Source: Christensenellaceae bacterium (GTDB lineage: Bacteria; Bacillota; Clostridia; Christensenellales; Christensenellaceae). From it: a stretch of DNA of 64,000 nt. This document shows, one piece after another, positions 54,105-62,347 of the stretch. How positions within the stretch are numbered: the stretch's first letter is position 1; each line of letters starts with the position of its first letter. Position numbers and translations under genes: made by a program. The stretch spans positions 744,001 through 808,000 of the forward strand of contig AP025580.1 in assembly GCA_022846035.1 (NCBI GenBank). The letters run 5' to 3'. The notes below the pieces were generated by a model. That model made no database searches. It saw nothing but the letters and a program-made list of their open reading frames with translations, and was not told the origin of the DNA.

Positions 54105-55793
54105 ATGGCCAAAAAAATCACGATCAGAAGAATGGGGCAGACGATGACGCAGGGCACTGTCGTAAGATGGTGCAAAAACGACGGCGACGCCGTCAAAAAA
54201 GGCGACGTCGTCTATGAAATGGAATACGACAAAGCGACCGCCGAGATGGAAGCTCCGGCAGACGGAATACTGAGGATCATCGAACAGGCCGGCGGAACAT
54301 TTCCGGTGGGAACGGTAGTCGGAGAAATCCTCGCGGACGGCGAAAAAGCCGAAGCGGTTCCCGCGCGAGCGGCGGCGAAAAAGGAAGCTCCTGCGGCGGC
54401 CGGAAATACGGCGGCGGACGTGATCGTCATCGGCGGCGGCCCGGGCGGTTATGTCGCGGCCCTAAAGCTGGCGATGAACGGCAAAAAAGTGATACTGGCA
54501 GAGCGGGACAAAGTCGGCGGCACCTGTCTTAACAGGGGATGTATCCCGACCAAGGCGCTGCTTCACAGCGCGGAGGTGCTGGATACGGTTTTGTCCGGCG
54601 GGCGGTGCGGGATCAAGGTAGGCGATTATACGGTCGATACCAGGATTGTCAACGAAAGGAAAAACAGCGTCGTAAAACAGCTCGTTGGCGGCGTCGAATA
54701 CCTGCTCAAAAACCGCGGGGTGGAAGTCCTCTATGGGGAAGCGTCTTTTGTAGGCGAGAAAACGCTGAGCGTCAAATTAAACGGCGGTGCCGTCAGGGAA
54801 ATCAGCGCGGAAAATATCATCATCGCGTCAGGGTCGGAAAGCGCGTTGGTTCCGATTACGGGGATCGACGGCAAAAACGTCATTACCAGCACGCAGGCGC
54901 TTGACTTTGATGATCTTCCCAAATCGCTCGTCATCATCGGCGGCGGCGTGATCGGCATGGAAATCGGCAGCGTATACGCAAAATTCGGAACCAAGGTGAC
55001 GGTTTTGGAAGCGTTCCCGAGAATCCTCCCCAATCTGGATGAGGAAATCACGGCGGAATTCAGGAAAAACGCGTCCGCGTACATGGAGATCGTGATCAGC
55101 GCGAAAGTATGCGCGGTCAGCGATGCAAAATCCCAAAAGAAGATCGAATACGAACTGGACGGCGCGAGAAAGGAAATCACAGCCGATAAGGTTTTGATTT
55201 GCGTCGGCAGAAAGCCTGAGACAAAAGCGCTTGCATTAGAGCGCGCGGGCATTGCGACCGAGAAAAACAGGATCAAAACAAACGGCGAATTTGAAACCAA
55301 TATCGGCGGCGTTTACGCGATCGGCGACGTCAACGGCAAGGTGCTGCTGGCGCACGCGGCTTCCGCGCAGGGCATTTATGTAGCGGAAAAAATATGCGGC
55401 AAGCATTCGGAGATCAAGCTGGATCTTGTTCCAAGCTGTATTTATACCAAGCCGGAGATCGCCTGCGTCGGAAAGAGCGAGCAGCAGCTTAAGGAAGAGG
55501 GCATAGCTTATCAGGTCGGCAGGTTCCCTTTCAAAGCAAACGGCAAGTCGCTGGCCATGGACGAGCCGGAGGGTTTCATCAAAATACTGGCCGGAAAAGA
55601 ATTCGGTGAAATATTGGGGGCGCATATTATCGGGCCGCGCGCCACGGATATCATTGCAGAACTGGCGCTTGCGATGAGCAGCGAATGTACCGTGGACGAA
55701 ATAGCGAATACGATCCATGCGCATCCGACCGTCAGCGAGGCTGTTATGGAAGCTGCTGAAGCGGTAAAGGGACAGGCGATACATAATATCTGA
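54105..55793 (+). CDS. acoL: Dihydrolipoyl dehydrogenase E3 with N-terminal lipoyl domain
   Basis: This encodes 562 residues. Residues 1-78 are a lipoyl domain (lysine 43 in MEYDKAT) closely similar to that of the E2 upstream. After an Ala-rich hinge comes a flavin disulphide reductase: FAD site VIVIGGGPGGYVAAL, redox pair GGTCLNRGCIPTKA, NAD site VIIGGGVIGMEIGSV, and the C-terminal base HAHPTVSEAV. It reoxidises the lipoyl groups of E2 and may carry its own. No terminator is visible behind it. Confidence 0.92.
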   Translation: MAKKITIRRMGQTMTQGTVVRWCKNDGDAVKKGDVVYEMEYDKATAEMEAPADGILRIIEQAGGTFPVGTVVGEILADGEKAEAVPARAAAKKEAPAAAGNTAADVIVIGGGPGGYVAALKLAMNGKKVILAERDKVGGTCLNRGCIPTKALLHSAEVLDTVLSGGRCGIKVGDYTVDTRIVNERKNSVVKQLVGGVEYLLKNRGVEVLYGEASFVGEKTLSVKLNGGAVREISAENIIIASGSESALVPITGIDGKNVITSTQALDFDDLPKSLVIIGGGVIGMEIGSVYAKFGTKVTVLEAFPRILPNLDEEITAEFRKNASAYMEIVISAKVCAVSDAKSQKKIEYELDGARKEITADKVLICVGRKPETKALALERAGIATEKNRIKTNGEFETNIGGVYAIGDVNGKVLLAHAASAQGIYVAEKICGKHSEIKLDLVPSCIYTKPEIACVGKSEQQLKEEGIAYQVGRFPFKANGKSLAMDEPEGFIKILAGKEFGEILGAHIIGPRATDIIAELALAMSSECTVDEIANTIHAHPTVSEAVMEAAEAVKGQAIHNI

Positions 55794-55868
55794 TTTCATC
55801 CGGAAGAGCCTGCCCTGGAATGGGTGCATAAGATGATGGATTTGATCGACGGGACGAAAGGCGAAACT

Positions 55869-56837
55869 ATGCGGGCGCATAATAAGCTGAATGTTTCTGC
55901 GAATGTAAATAGATTTGTCGATACGCGCAAAAATCAATTTCATTTTCATAAACAGATTAAGATTCTGCTTGCGCTGGACGACAGTTTTGTGATTTGTATA
56001 GGGGGCAACGAATACGAACTCAAAAAAGACGATATATTTATCGTCAATACCGACGAGTTCCATGACATCAGCAAAAAAGGTCCGCAGGAAGACGGCAGCG
56101 ACGTGCTTACGATTCATATTCCGACGTCCTTGTTTGAATCCTATTACCGCGAGATCGATACGGTAAGGTGTACGGAGCGCCTGATCCGGCGGAATGACAA
56201 GAGCGATTCCCTGTATAACAAGCTGCTGATGTATATCGTCAAGCTTACGATTGCCCTTTTTTACAGGGAACGGGGATATGAGCTGGAATGCATGAGCTAT
56301 ATCAACAGCTTTTTTGCCCTTTTGATAAAGTTCAATAAATTTGAGGAAAGCAAACCAAAAGAGGGGGAAGACAGCGACGTTAATATTGGCAGGGTCGAGC
56401 GTATCGTCAATATGATCAACGAAAACTTTTCCAACAATATTACGCTGACGGCAATCGCCCAAAAAGAGGGACTCGATATATACTACCTGTCCCACTTTAT
56501 CAAAAAGCACCTTGGCATTTCTTTCCGCCAATATGTCAATAAGCTGAAGCTGGACAGGGCGGTTGAGAATATGGCCAGAACCAATAAGAAGATGATCGAT
56601 ATTTGCATGGAAAGCGGATACTCGGACTACCGGTATTTTTATAAGGCTTTCACGGATAAATATAAGTGCAGCCCCTCGCATTTCAGGGAAAAGCTCGACA
56701 GGGAAACGGCGGAAGACGCGGATATTCCTGCTGCCGGCGAGGCGGAAAATATCATCTTGATGGGGGAAAAGCAATCCTTTGCGAGGCTCAAGCAGTATAT
56801 TGTCGAGACGGACAGGACCGATTTGCTGGAAGCGTAA
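55869..56837 (+). CDS. AraC-family transcriptional regulator
   Basis: This encodes 322 residues from ATG 55869, which follows AAAGG by seven bases; starts at 55824 (GTG) and 55833 (ATG) are alternatives. The N-terminal cupin-like sensor (HFHKQIKILLALDDSFVICI, YELKKDDIFIVNTDEFHDIS) is followed by a double helix-turn-helix at about 200-300: LTAIAQKEGLDIYYLSHFIK and the second-motif signature MIDICMESGYSDYRYFYKAF. It lies 75 bases behind the dehydrogenase genes and is likely to control them or the alcohol dehydrogenase and sugar importer that follow. Confidence 0.9.
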   Translation: MRAHNKLNVSANVNRFVDTRKNQFHFHKQIKILLALDDSFVICIGGNEYELKKDDIFIVNTDEFHDISKKGPQEDGSDVLTIHIPTSLFESYYREIDTVRCTERLIRRNDKSDSLYNKLLMYIVKLTIALFYRERGYELECMSYINSFFALLIKFNKFEESKPKEGEDSDVNIGRVERIVNMINENFSNNITLTAIAQKEGLDIYYLSHFIKKHLGISFRQYVNKLKLDRAVENMARTNKKMIDICMESGYSDYRYFYKAFTDKYKCSPSHFREKLDRETAEDADIPAAGEAENIILMGEKQSFARLKQYIVETDRTDLLEA

Positions 56838-56886
56838 AGCGGTTGAGGACATTTTTATAAATTATTTGTGTATGGGGGAAAAAGAT

Positions 56887-58065
56887 ATGTATGCATTCGA
56901 GTTTGAAATGCCGACGAAGATCGTGTTCGGCGAGGGAGAAGTATCAAGGGTAGGAGAGCAGGCGGCGGCATTCGGCAAAAAGGCCATGCTCGTGACCTAT
57001 GACGAGGACTTTGTAAAGCAGGTGGGCTTTTATGACAAGGTAAAGAAAAGCTGCGACGCGGCGGGCATTGAGCTTTTGGAATTTTTCGGCGTGAAGAGCA
57101 ACCCGACGGCGGAGCACGCGGCGGCGGGCATTAAAATGGCAAAAGAGCAAAAGCCGGATGTGCTGATCGCCCTCGGCGGCGGCAGCGCGATGGACGAAGC
57201 GAAGTTCATCGGCGTAGCGGCTAGGTACGACGGAGACCCGTGGGATTTTCCGACGGGCAAAGCGGAGATCAAGGATACGATTCCGGTAATCGTGGTGGTA
57301 ACGATTCCGGCGACATCCTCGGAGCTTAACGGCACGGCGGTGATTACCAACGAGACGCTGCGGCGCAAGGACGGTTTTGTAAGCCCCGTCATGAAGCCGC
57401 GCGTATGCGTGCTGGATCCGGAGCTTACGTACACGATCCCGATCCGTCAGACAGCGTATTCGGCGGCGGACATCGTATCGCACCTGTTGGAGCATTACTT
57501 AGGACACCAACTGGAGTTTGCGCCGTACCAGGATCATTTCTGCGAGGGCGGAATCCGTTCAGTCATGGAATGTATGGACAGGCTTTTGAAAGACCCGCAG
57601 GATAAGGACGCGCGGGCGGTAATGATGTGGCAGGCGTCGTTCGCGTGGTGCGGATTTTATGATTGCGGGTTCGGGCTGCCGAACTCGAACATCCATATTC
57701 TCGGACACTCGCTGTCCAACTTCTACGACACGCCGCACGGAGCGGCGATGTCGGTGACGATCCTGGCAACGCTGCGCTATTACCTGAAAGAGCGGACAGG
57801 AAAATACGCGCGGTTTGCGCGCGAGGTATTCGGCGTGCGGGAAAAAGACGACATGATCGCGGCGGCGGCGGGGATCGCGGCGATCGAGGCATGGTTTAAA
57901 AAGATCGGCGCACCGACGACGCTTAGCGAGGCGGGGATCACAGATCCGGAGGCGATCGGAAAAATGACGCCGGACGCGCTGGAAACGGCGCGCGCATGGG
58001 GCGAGGAAGAGGAATACGGCTACAGTGAGGCTGTGATCCGCGAAATGTTCGAGCTTTGTAAATAA
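56887..58065 (+). CDS. Iron-containing alcohol dehydrogenase (butanol dehydrogenase-like)
   Basis: This encodes 392 residues from ATG 56887 behind GGGGGA; the frame extends further upstream inside the AraC gene and is not used. NAD(P) motif ALGGGSAMDEAKF and the iron ligands in SAADIVSHLLEHYLGHQ, NIHILGHSLS and YDTPHGAAMS are all present. It interconverts aldehydes or ketones and alcohols. Codon use is richer in GCG/CGC than in its neighbours. Position between an AraC gene and a sugar importer suggests a fermentative role in the same pathway. Confidence 0.92.
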   Translation: MYAFEFEMPTKIVFGEGEVSRVGEQAAAFGKKAMLVTYDEDFVKQVGFYDKVKKSCDAAGIELLEFFGVKSNPTAEHAAAGIKMAKEQKPDVLIALGGGSAMDEAKFIGVAARYDGDPWDFPTGKAEIKDTIPVIVVVTIPATSSELNGTAVITNETLRRKDGFVSPVMKPRVCVLDPELTYTIPIRQTAYSAADIVSHLLEHYLGHQLEFAPYQDHFCEGGIRSVMECMDRLLKDPQDKDARAVMMWQASFAWCGFYDCGFGLPNSNIHILGHSLSNFYDTPHGAAMSVTILATLRYYLKERTGKYARFAREVFGVREKDDMIAAAAGIAAIEAWFKKIGAPTTLSEAGITDPEAIGKMTPDALETARAWGEEEEYGYSEAVIREMFELCK

Positions 58066-58125
58066 AAAGCAAAAAAGGCAATGTGCGGCAGCAAAAGGGT
58101 ACAAGTATTTGATTCCCAAACACAA

Positions 58126-58131
58126 TATAAT
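58126..58131 (+). promoter_or_regulatory. Possible -10 box ahead of the sugar ABC operon
   Basis: TATAAT lies 107 bases ahead of the ATP-binding gene; the matching -35 is weak. GTCA-N7-TGAC at about 58152-58166 could be a regulator site. The call is tentative. Confidence 0.35.
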
Positions 58132-58237
58132 AGGGAAAATATTTACTTTAGTCAAATCCCCTGACAGATAGCAATATGCGGTCTTAAGCGGTTTTGCTGC
58201 CGGCCTATGTTGCCCAATAATGGAGGTATATTTCTGA

Positions 58238-59731
58238 ATGAGCGATTATGTGTTGGAAATGCATAACATCGATAAACGGTTCGGCGGCACCCATGCGCTG
58301 AAAGACGTCACGATTCAATTTAAGCGCGCGGAAGTGAACGTGATCATGGGCGAAAACGGCGCGGGGAAGTCCACCTTAATGCGTATTTTGACCGGCGCGC
58401 ACGGCAAAGACAGCGGCAAACTGATCTATGAGGGCAAAGAAGTCGAAATCCATACGCCAGCGGACGCCAAGGCCCTGGGAATATCGATGATCTACCAGGA
58501 ACTGAACCTGGTGCCCGATATGTCCGTAGCGGAAAACCTGTTTGTGGGCAACGAGCAGGTAAAAGGGCTTTTTGTCGACAAGAAAGAGCAGATCAGAATC
58601 GGCAACGAGGTGATGGCAAACATTGGGGTCGACATCGATTGCAGTATGCTTGTAAGCCAGCTTTCCCTTGCAAAACAGCAGATGGTGGAAATCGCAAAAT
58701 CGGTGCTTTACGAAGCCAAGGTCGTCATCATGGACGAGCCTACTTCGTCGCTCACTGAGATCGAAGTGAACCAGTTATTCAAGGTGATCGCCGATATGAA
58801 GAAAAAAGGCGTGACGATTATTTACATCTCACACCGTATGGACGAGATCTTTAAGATCGGCGACAACATCAGCGTCATGAGAGACGGCGAATATGTGGGC
58901 CAGTGGCCGATCGATGAGACGGACGAGCAAAGCCTGATTAAGAATATGGTAGGGCGGACGATCACCAACATGTTCCCCAAAGAAGAGGTTCCGATCGGCG
59001 ATGTGGTCCTGGAAGTAAAGAACCTTACCAGGAAAGGCGAGTTTCGGGATGTGAGCTTTTCCGTAAGGCGGGGAGAGATCCTCGGGTTTTCGGGCCTTGT
59101 AGGCGCGGGCAGGACAGAGCTCGCAAAGGCGATCTACGGCGTAACCAGGCCGGACAGTGGGGAAATCTGGTTGAACGGCAAAAAAATGAAGTTCGCGATA
59201 CCCAAAAACGCGCTTGACGCGAAGATTGCTTACGTGCCGGAAGACCGTAAGCAGTACGGCCTCAATCTGATCGGGTCGATCAAGGACAACATTGCGGTAA
59301 CATCCTGGGATAAGCTTTCGAAAGGTTCTTTGATCGACAGCAAAGCAGAGAAAGAATTAAGCCTCAGGATGATAGAAAAACTGGGGATCAAGGTTGCTTC
59401 TGAAAAGCACCCGGGCAGCAGCCTGTCGGGCGGAAACCAGCAAAAGGTAGTACTCGCGAAATTCTTATCGCAGGACCTTGACGTCCTGATCCTGGACGAA
59501 CCTACACGCGGCGTGGACGTGGGCGCGAAAAGCGAGATCCACAAGCTTGTCGTAGAGGCCGCGAGAAGCGGCGTCGCCGTGATCATGATTTCGTCCGAGC
59601 TTCCCGAAATCCTGGGAATGAGCGACCGGATCATTATTATGCACGAGGGCGACGTTACGGGGGAAGTGAACGGCCAAGAGGCGTCGCAGGAACTGGTAAT
59701 GGCGTATGCGCATAAAACGAAGCTGGCATAA
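58238..59731 (+). CDS. Sugar ABC importer ATP-binding protein (RbsA/MglA-like)
   Basis: This encodes 497 residues in two ABC halves. Half 1: Walker A GENGAGKSTL, Walker B VVIMDEPTSSL. Half 2: degenerate P-loop VGAGRTELA, signature SGGNQQKV, Walker B LILDEPTRGVD. This asymmetry is normal for the CUT2 subfamily, which imports ribose, galactose, xylose or similar monosaccharides. GGAGG precedes the start; permease and binding-protein genes follow. Confidence 0.93.
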   Translation: MSDYVLEMHNIDKRFGGTHALKDVTIQFKRAEVNVIMGENGAGKSTLMRILTGAHGKDSGKLIYEGKEVEIHTPADAKALGISMIYQELNLVPDMSVAENLFVGNEQVKGLFVDKKEQIRIGNEVMANIGVDIDCSMLVSQLSLAKQQMVEIAKSVLYEAKVVIMDEPTSSLTEIEVNQLFKVIADMKKKGVTIIYISHRMDEIFKIGDNISVMRDGEYVGQWPIDETDEQSLIKNMVGRTITNMFPKEEVPIGDVVLEVKNLTRKGEFRDVSFSVRRGEILGFSGLVGAGRTELAKAIYGVTRPDSGEIWLNGKKMKFAIPKNALDAKIAYVPEDRKQYGLNLIGSIKDNIAVTSWDKLSKGSLIDSKAEKELSLRMIEKLGIKVASEKHPGSSLSGGNQQKVVLAKFLSQDLDVLILDEPTRGVDVGAKSEIHKLVVEAARSGVAVIMISSELPEILGMSDRIIIMHEGDVTGEVNGQEASQELVMAYAHKTKLA

Positions 59732-59752
59732 TCAATTTAAAAGGAGAGAACA

Positions 59753-60742
59753 ATGAACAACAGTAACGCGGCCGGAAGCGACGTCAAGCAGATGTCGATC
59801 GGCAAAAAAATCGTATCCTTTCCGCAATTCGGTATTTTAATCGTTTTTGTCGGACTCATTATCATATTGGGATGCGCGGCAGGAAGGGTGTTTTTGACGC
59901 CTGACAACTTCATCAACATTTTACGGCAAACGTCCGCGCAATTGATCGTTGCGGCAGGCATGACCTTTGTCCTGATTCTCGGCGGGATCGATCTTTCCGT
60001 CGGATCGGTCGCCAACCTGTGCGGAACGCTGTCCGCGGGATTTATCGTCAATAATGGAATACCGTTTATTCCAGCGATTTTGTTGGCGTTGGCAATCGGT
60101 TTGGGGCTTGGACTTATCAACGGGATTGTCATCGCGAAGCTGAAAATCCAGCCGTTTATCGTGACTCTGGCAATGATGAGCTCCGCTAAGGGACTGGCGC
60201 TGATGTACTCGAGCGGTAAGCCTATTTCAGGGCTTCCGGCGGAATATGTTGAGCTGGGACGCGGCTCAGTCGGCGGAATCCCGATCATATCCATTGTGAT
60301 GATTGTCGTCATTATCGTGCTGTGGATGGTGCTTGCAAGAAGCAAGTTCGGCCGTCGGGTATACGCGGCGGGCGGCAACGAAGAATGCGCGCGCCTTTCC
60401 GGCATCAACATCGATAAGATCAAAATAACCACCTATGTGATTTGCGCGTTTTGTGCGGCGCTTACCGGGCTTGTATTTACGGCGAGGGTTGGTTCGGCCC
60501 AGCCTGCGTCGGCGGAGGGACTGGAGATGGACGCGATCTCGGCCGTTGTCCTGGGCGGAACGACGCTCGCCGGCGGTAAGGGATATATGCTCGGTACGAT
60601 CATCGGCGCATTCTTCCTCATCGTTCTGACGAATGGCTTTAATATCGTTGGCCTTTCCTCTTACCTGCAGCAGTTCCTGAAAGGAATCATCCTGGTCGTG
60701 GCGGTCGTCCTTTATACAAAGGCCTCTAAGTCCAGCATGTAA
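59753..60742 (+). CDS. Sugar ABC importer permease (RbsC-like)
   Basis: This encodes 329 residues behind AAAGGAG, with eight to ten membrane spans. The CUT2 permease motifs LILGGIDLSVGSVANL, GLINGIVIAKLKIQPFIVTL and DAISAVVLGGTTLAGGKGYM are complete. It forms the channel for the ATPase encoded upstream. Confidence 0.93.
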   Translation: MNNSNAAGSDVKQMSIGKKIVSFPQFGILIVFVGLIIILGCAAGRVFLTPDNFINILRQTSAQLIVAAGMTFVLILGGIDLSVGSVANLCGTLSAGFIVNNGIPFIPAILLALAIGLGLGLINGIVIAKLKIQPFIVTLAMMSSAKGLALMYSSGKPISGLPAEYVELGRGSVGGIPIISIVMIVVIIVLWMVLARSKFGRRVYAAGGNEECARLSGINIDKIKITTYVICAFCAALTGLVFTARVGSAQPASAEGLEMDAISAVVLGGTTLAGGKGYMLGTIIGAFFLIVLTNGFNIVGLSSYLQQFLKGIILVVAVVLYTKASKSSM

Positions 60743-60802
60743 TATCATATAGAATTCAAATTTGCCAAAAAGGCAGAAAAAAATACTTTGGAGGGAATCT
60801 AA

Positions 60803-61888
60803 ATGAAGAAAGTTTTACTGATTGTACTTTGTGTGGCAATGGCATTCTCGTGCTTTGCCCTCACAGCTTGTGCAAGCGAACAGCCGGCGCAGTCGTCCGC
60901 AGCAGAATCTGCGGCGCCTACTACGGAATCTGAAGCGTCGGAGAGCGCTGCGGCCAGTGAGTCGGCTGCTGCCGGCGGCGACGTCACGATCGGCGTTTCC
61001 ATGATGACGTTTGAGCATCCGTTCTTCTCGGATATGCTCGCGCAGATCAGGTCCATGGCGGAAGAAGCAGGCTACAAAGTAGTCAGCGCCGACGCGGGAC
61101 AGGATCCGACAAAGCAGCTTGACGACATCAACGACATGATCGTCAGCGGCGTAGACGTGCTGTTCATCAATCCGGTTGACTCAGCCGCGATCGGCTCAGC
61201 CGTTAAAAACGCGAACGACAAAGACATTCCGGTATTCTGTATCGATACCACGGCGGACGAAGGCGAGCTCGTATCCTTTGTCGCTTCCGATAATACGGAA
61301 ATGGGCCGTGTAGACGCCAACAAGGTTGTGGAAGCCCTGACGGAAAAGAACGGCGAAGCAAAAGGTTCCGTTTTGGCAGTGGTATATCCGCAGGCGTCCT
61401 CGACAAGAGACCGCGAAGCCGGCTTTGACGAAGTGATGGCGAAGTATCCTGACATCAAGATTGAAAAGACTTCCCCGATCTCCATCTCTTCGGACGACGC
61501 TTACACGCTGATGCAGGATAAGCTTTCCGCATATGCGGAGGGCGACCTCGACGTGATCTACTCCATCACGGCTCCGGTAACGGTCGGCATTATCGGCGCG
61601 ATCGATACGGCGGGCAGGACAGACGTATTGCTGGTCGGTACGGATGAAGACGACGCGATCTTCGACAAGATGAAAGAAGACGGAACCTATGTTCTGGGTA
61701 CGGTCGTACAGTATCCGACGGAAATCGCAAAATATGCTTTTGAAGCGTTCCAGAAGCACCTTGCCGGAGAGACGGTAGACGCGGAAACGTTCGTTCCTGT
61801 ACAGGCGATCACAACGCCTGCGGAGGTAGACGAGTTCCAGCAGTTCAAAGCAGACTATCGCGAAGCGCTGAAAGCGTATTATAACTAA
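60803..61888 (+). CDS. Sugar-binding lipoprotein of ABC importer (RbsB-like)
   Basis: This encodes 361 residues behind GGAGGG. A lipoprotein signal (LLIVLCVAMAFSCFALTAC) puts the lipobox cysteine at about residue 24, then a Ser/Ala/Glu linker, then a type I periplasmic-binding fold: GVSMMTFEHPFFSDML, VDVLFINPVDSAAIG, ASDNTEMGRVDANK. It captures the sugar outside the membrane. The sequence does not identify the ligand. Confidence 0.9.
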   Translation: MKKVLLIVLCVAMAFSCFALTACASEQPAQSSAAESAAPTTESEASESAAASESAAAGGDVTIGVSMMTFEHPFFSDMLAQIRSMAEEAGYKVVSADAGQDPTKQLDDINDMIVSGVDVLFINPVDSAAIGSAVKNANDKDIPVFCIDTTADEGELVSFVASDNTEMGRVDANKVVEALTEKNGEAKGSVLAVVYPQASSTRDREAGFDEVMAKYPDIKIEKTSPISISSDDAYTLMQDKLSAYAEGDLDVIYSITAPVTVGIIGAIDTAGRTDVLLVGTDEDDAIFDKMKEDGTYVLGTVVQYPTEIAKYAFEAFQKHLAGETVDAETFVPVQAITTPAEVDEFQQFKADYREALKAYYN

Positions 61889-61914
61889 GACTTGAACGTG
61901 CGCACCAAGATACT

Positions 61915-62053
61915 CGGCTGTTAAACGGGAAAGCGTTGTTGGCGGCCCTATGGGGCAGGCGTGATAACCGAAAAGGGAATCCTCCGAACACAGAAGTTGT
62001 TAGGCCCTGAAATACCACGCGATACTAAAAACAGCGCCCGAAGTTGATTGCCG
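61915..62053 (+). ncRNA. Structured non-coding RNA with a 5S-rRNA-like loop
   Basis: The stretch between the sugar-binding gene and its terminator folds into a branched structure by eye. Outer stem 61915-61924 with 62044-62053 (one mismatch in ten pairs); 61926-61928 with 62038-62040; 61933-61940 with 62030-62037 (eight pairs, one G-T). Inside are hairpin GCCC-TATG-GGGC (61945-61956), stem 61959-61963 with 62016-62020, stem 61964-61968 with 61996-62000 and a small AGG/CCT hairpin at 61974-61983. 61984-61998 reads CCGAACACAGAAGTT, identical to the conserved loop segment of bacterial 5S rRNA, yet the rest does not fold like 5S. I cannot match it to a riboswitch or 6S RNA. The pairing supports a real RNA; its class is unknown. 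Confidence 0.6.
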
Positions 62054-62054
62054 G

Positions 62055-62108
62055 ATATTCCAATAAAAAAACCCTGTCTTATGCGGCAGGGTTTTTTTAT
62101 TGGAATAT
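62055..62108 (+). terminator. Terminator with 22-bp perfect stem
   Basis: 62055-62076 is the exact reverse complement of 62087-62108, with a ten-base loop. The core ACCCTG/CAGGGT with A7 and T7 flanks is a typical bidirectional terminator; the extra ATATTCCAAT arms are unusually long. Confidence 0.9.
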
Positions 62109-62131
62109 TAACCAAATTTGTACACATTTAG

Positions 62132-62140
62132 TGGTATAAT
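62132..62140 (+). promoter_or_regulatory. Extended -10 promoter for the zinc-ribbon gene
   Basis: TGGTATAAT, about 20 bases ahead of the ATG, with GGAGGG between; no standard -35 at 17 bases. Confidence 0.5.
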
Positions 62141-62160
62141 ATATAAGCGGAGGGAAAAAC

Positions 62161-62313
62161 ATGAATTGCAAACAATGTGGAACAAAAATGTACGAGAGAA
62201 TTTCTAAACAGGCGTATCATGCAACAAGAGTATATATTTGTCCCAAATGCCGCGCGATTATATACGTATGGCCCGATGGAGACATAAAAGAGGAAAAAGG
62301 ACAACACTCATAG
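62161..62313 (+). CDS. 50-residue zinc-ribbon protein
   Basis: A short gene from ATG behind GGAGGG. The product has two cysteine pairs, CKQC (3-6) and CPKC (27-30), the classic zinc-ribbon knuckles, and a charged tail. Composition is AT-rich. It lies between a terminator and a convergent ATPase gene. Function unknown; nucleic-acid or protein contacts are usual for such ribbons. Confidence 0.6.
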   Translation: MNCKQCGTKMYERISKQAYHATRVYICPKCRAIIYVWPDGDIKEEKGQHS

Positions 62314-62347
62314 GCTTCGCCGCCATGCGCATGGACGCGCTTTGCAT

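Noticed and set aside
61889..62053. A complete 5S rRNA gene
   Set aside because: Only the CCGAACACAGAAGTT segment matches; the flanking helices, size and helix order differ from 5S.
61889..62053. Cobalamin or other known riboswitch
   Set aside because: It lies at the 3' end of an operon before a terminator with no downstream metabolic gene, and the conserved cores I know are absent.
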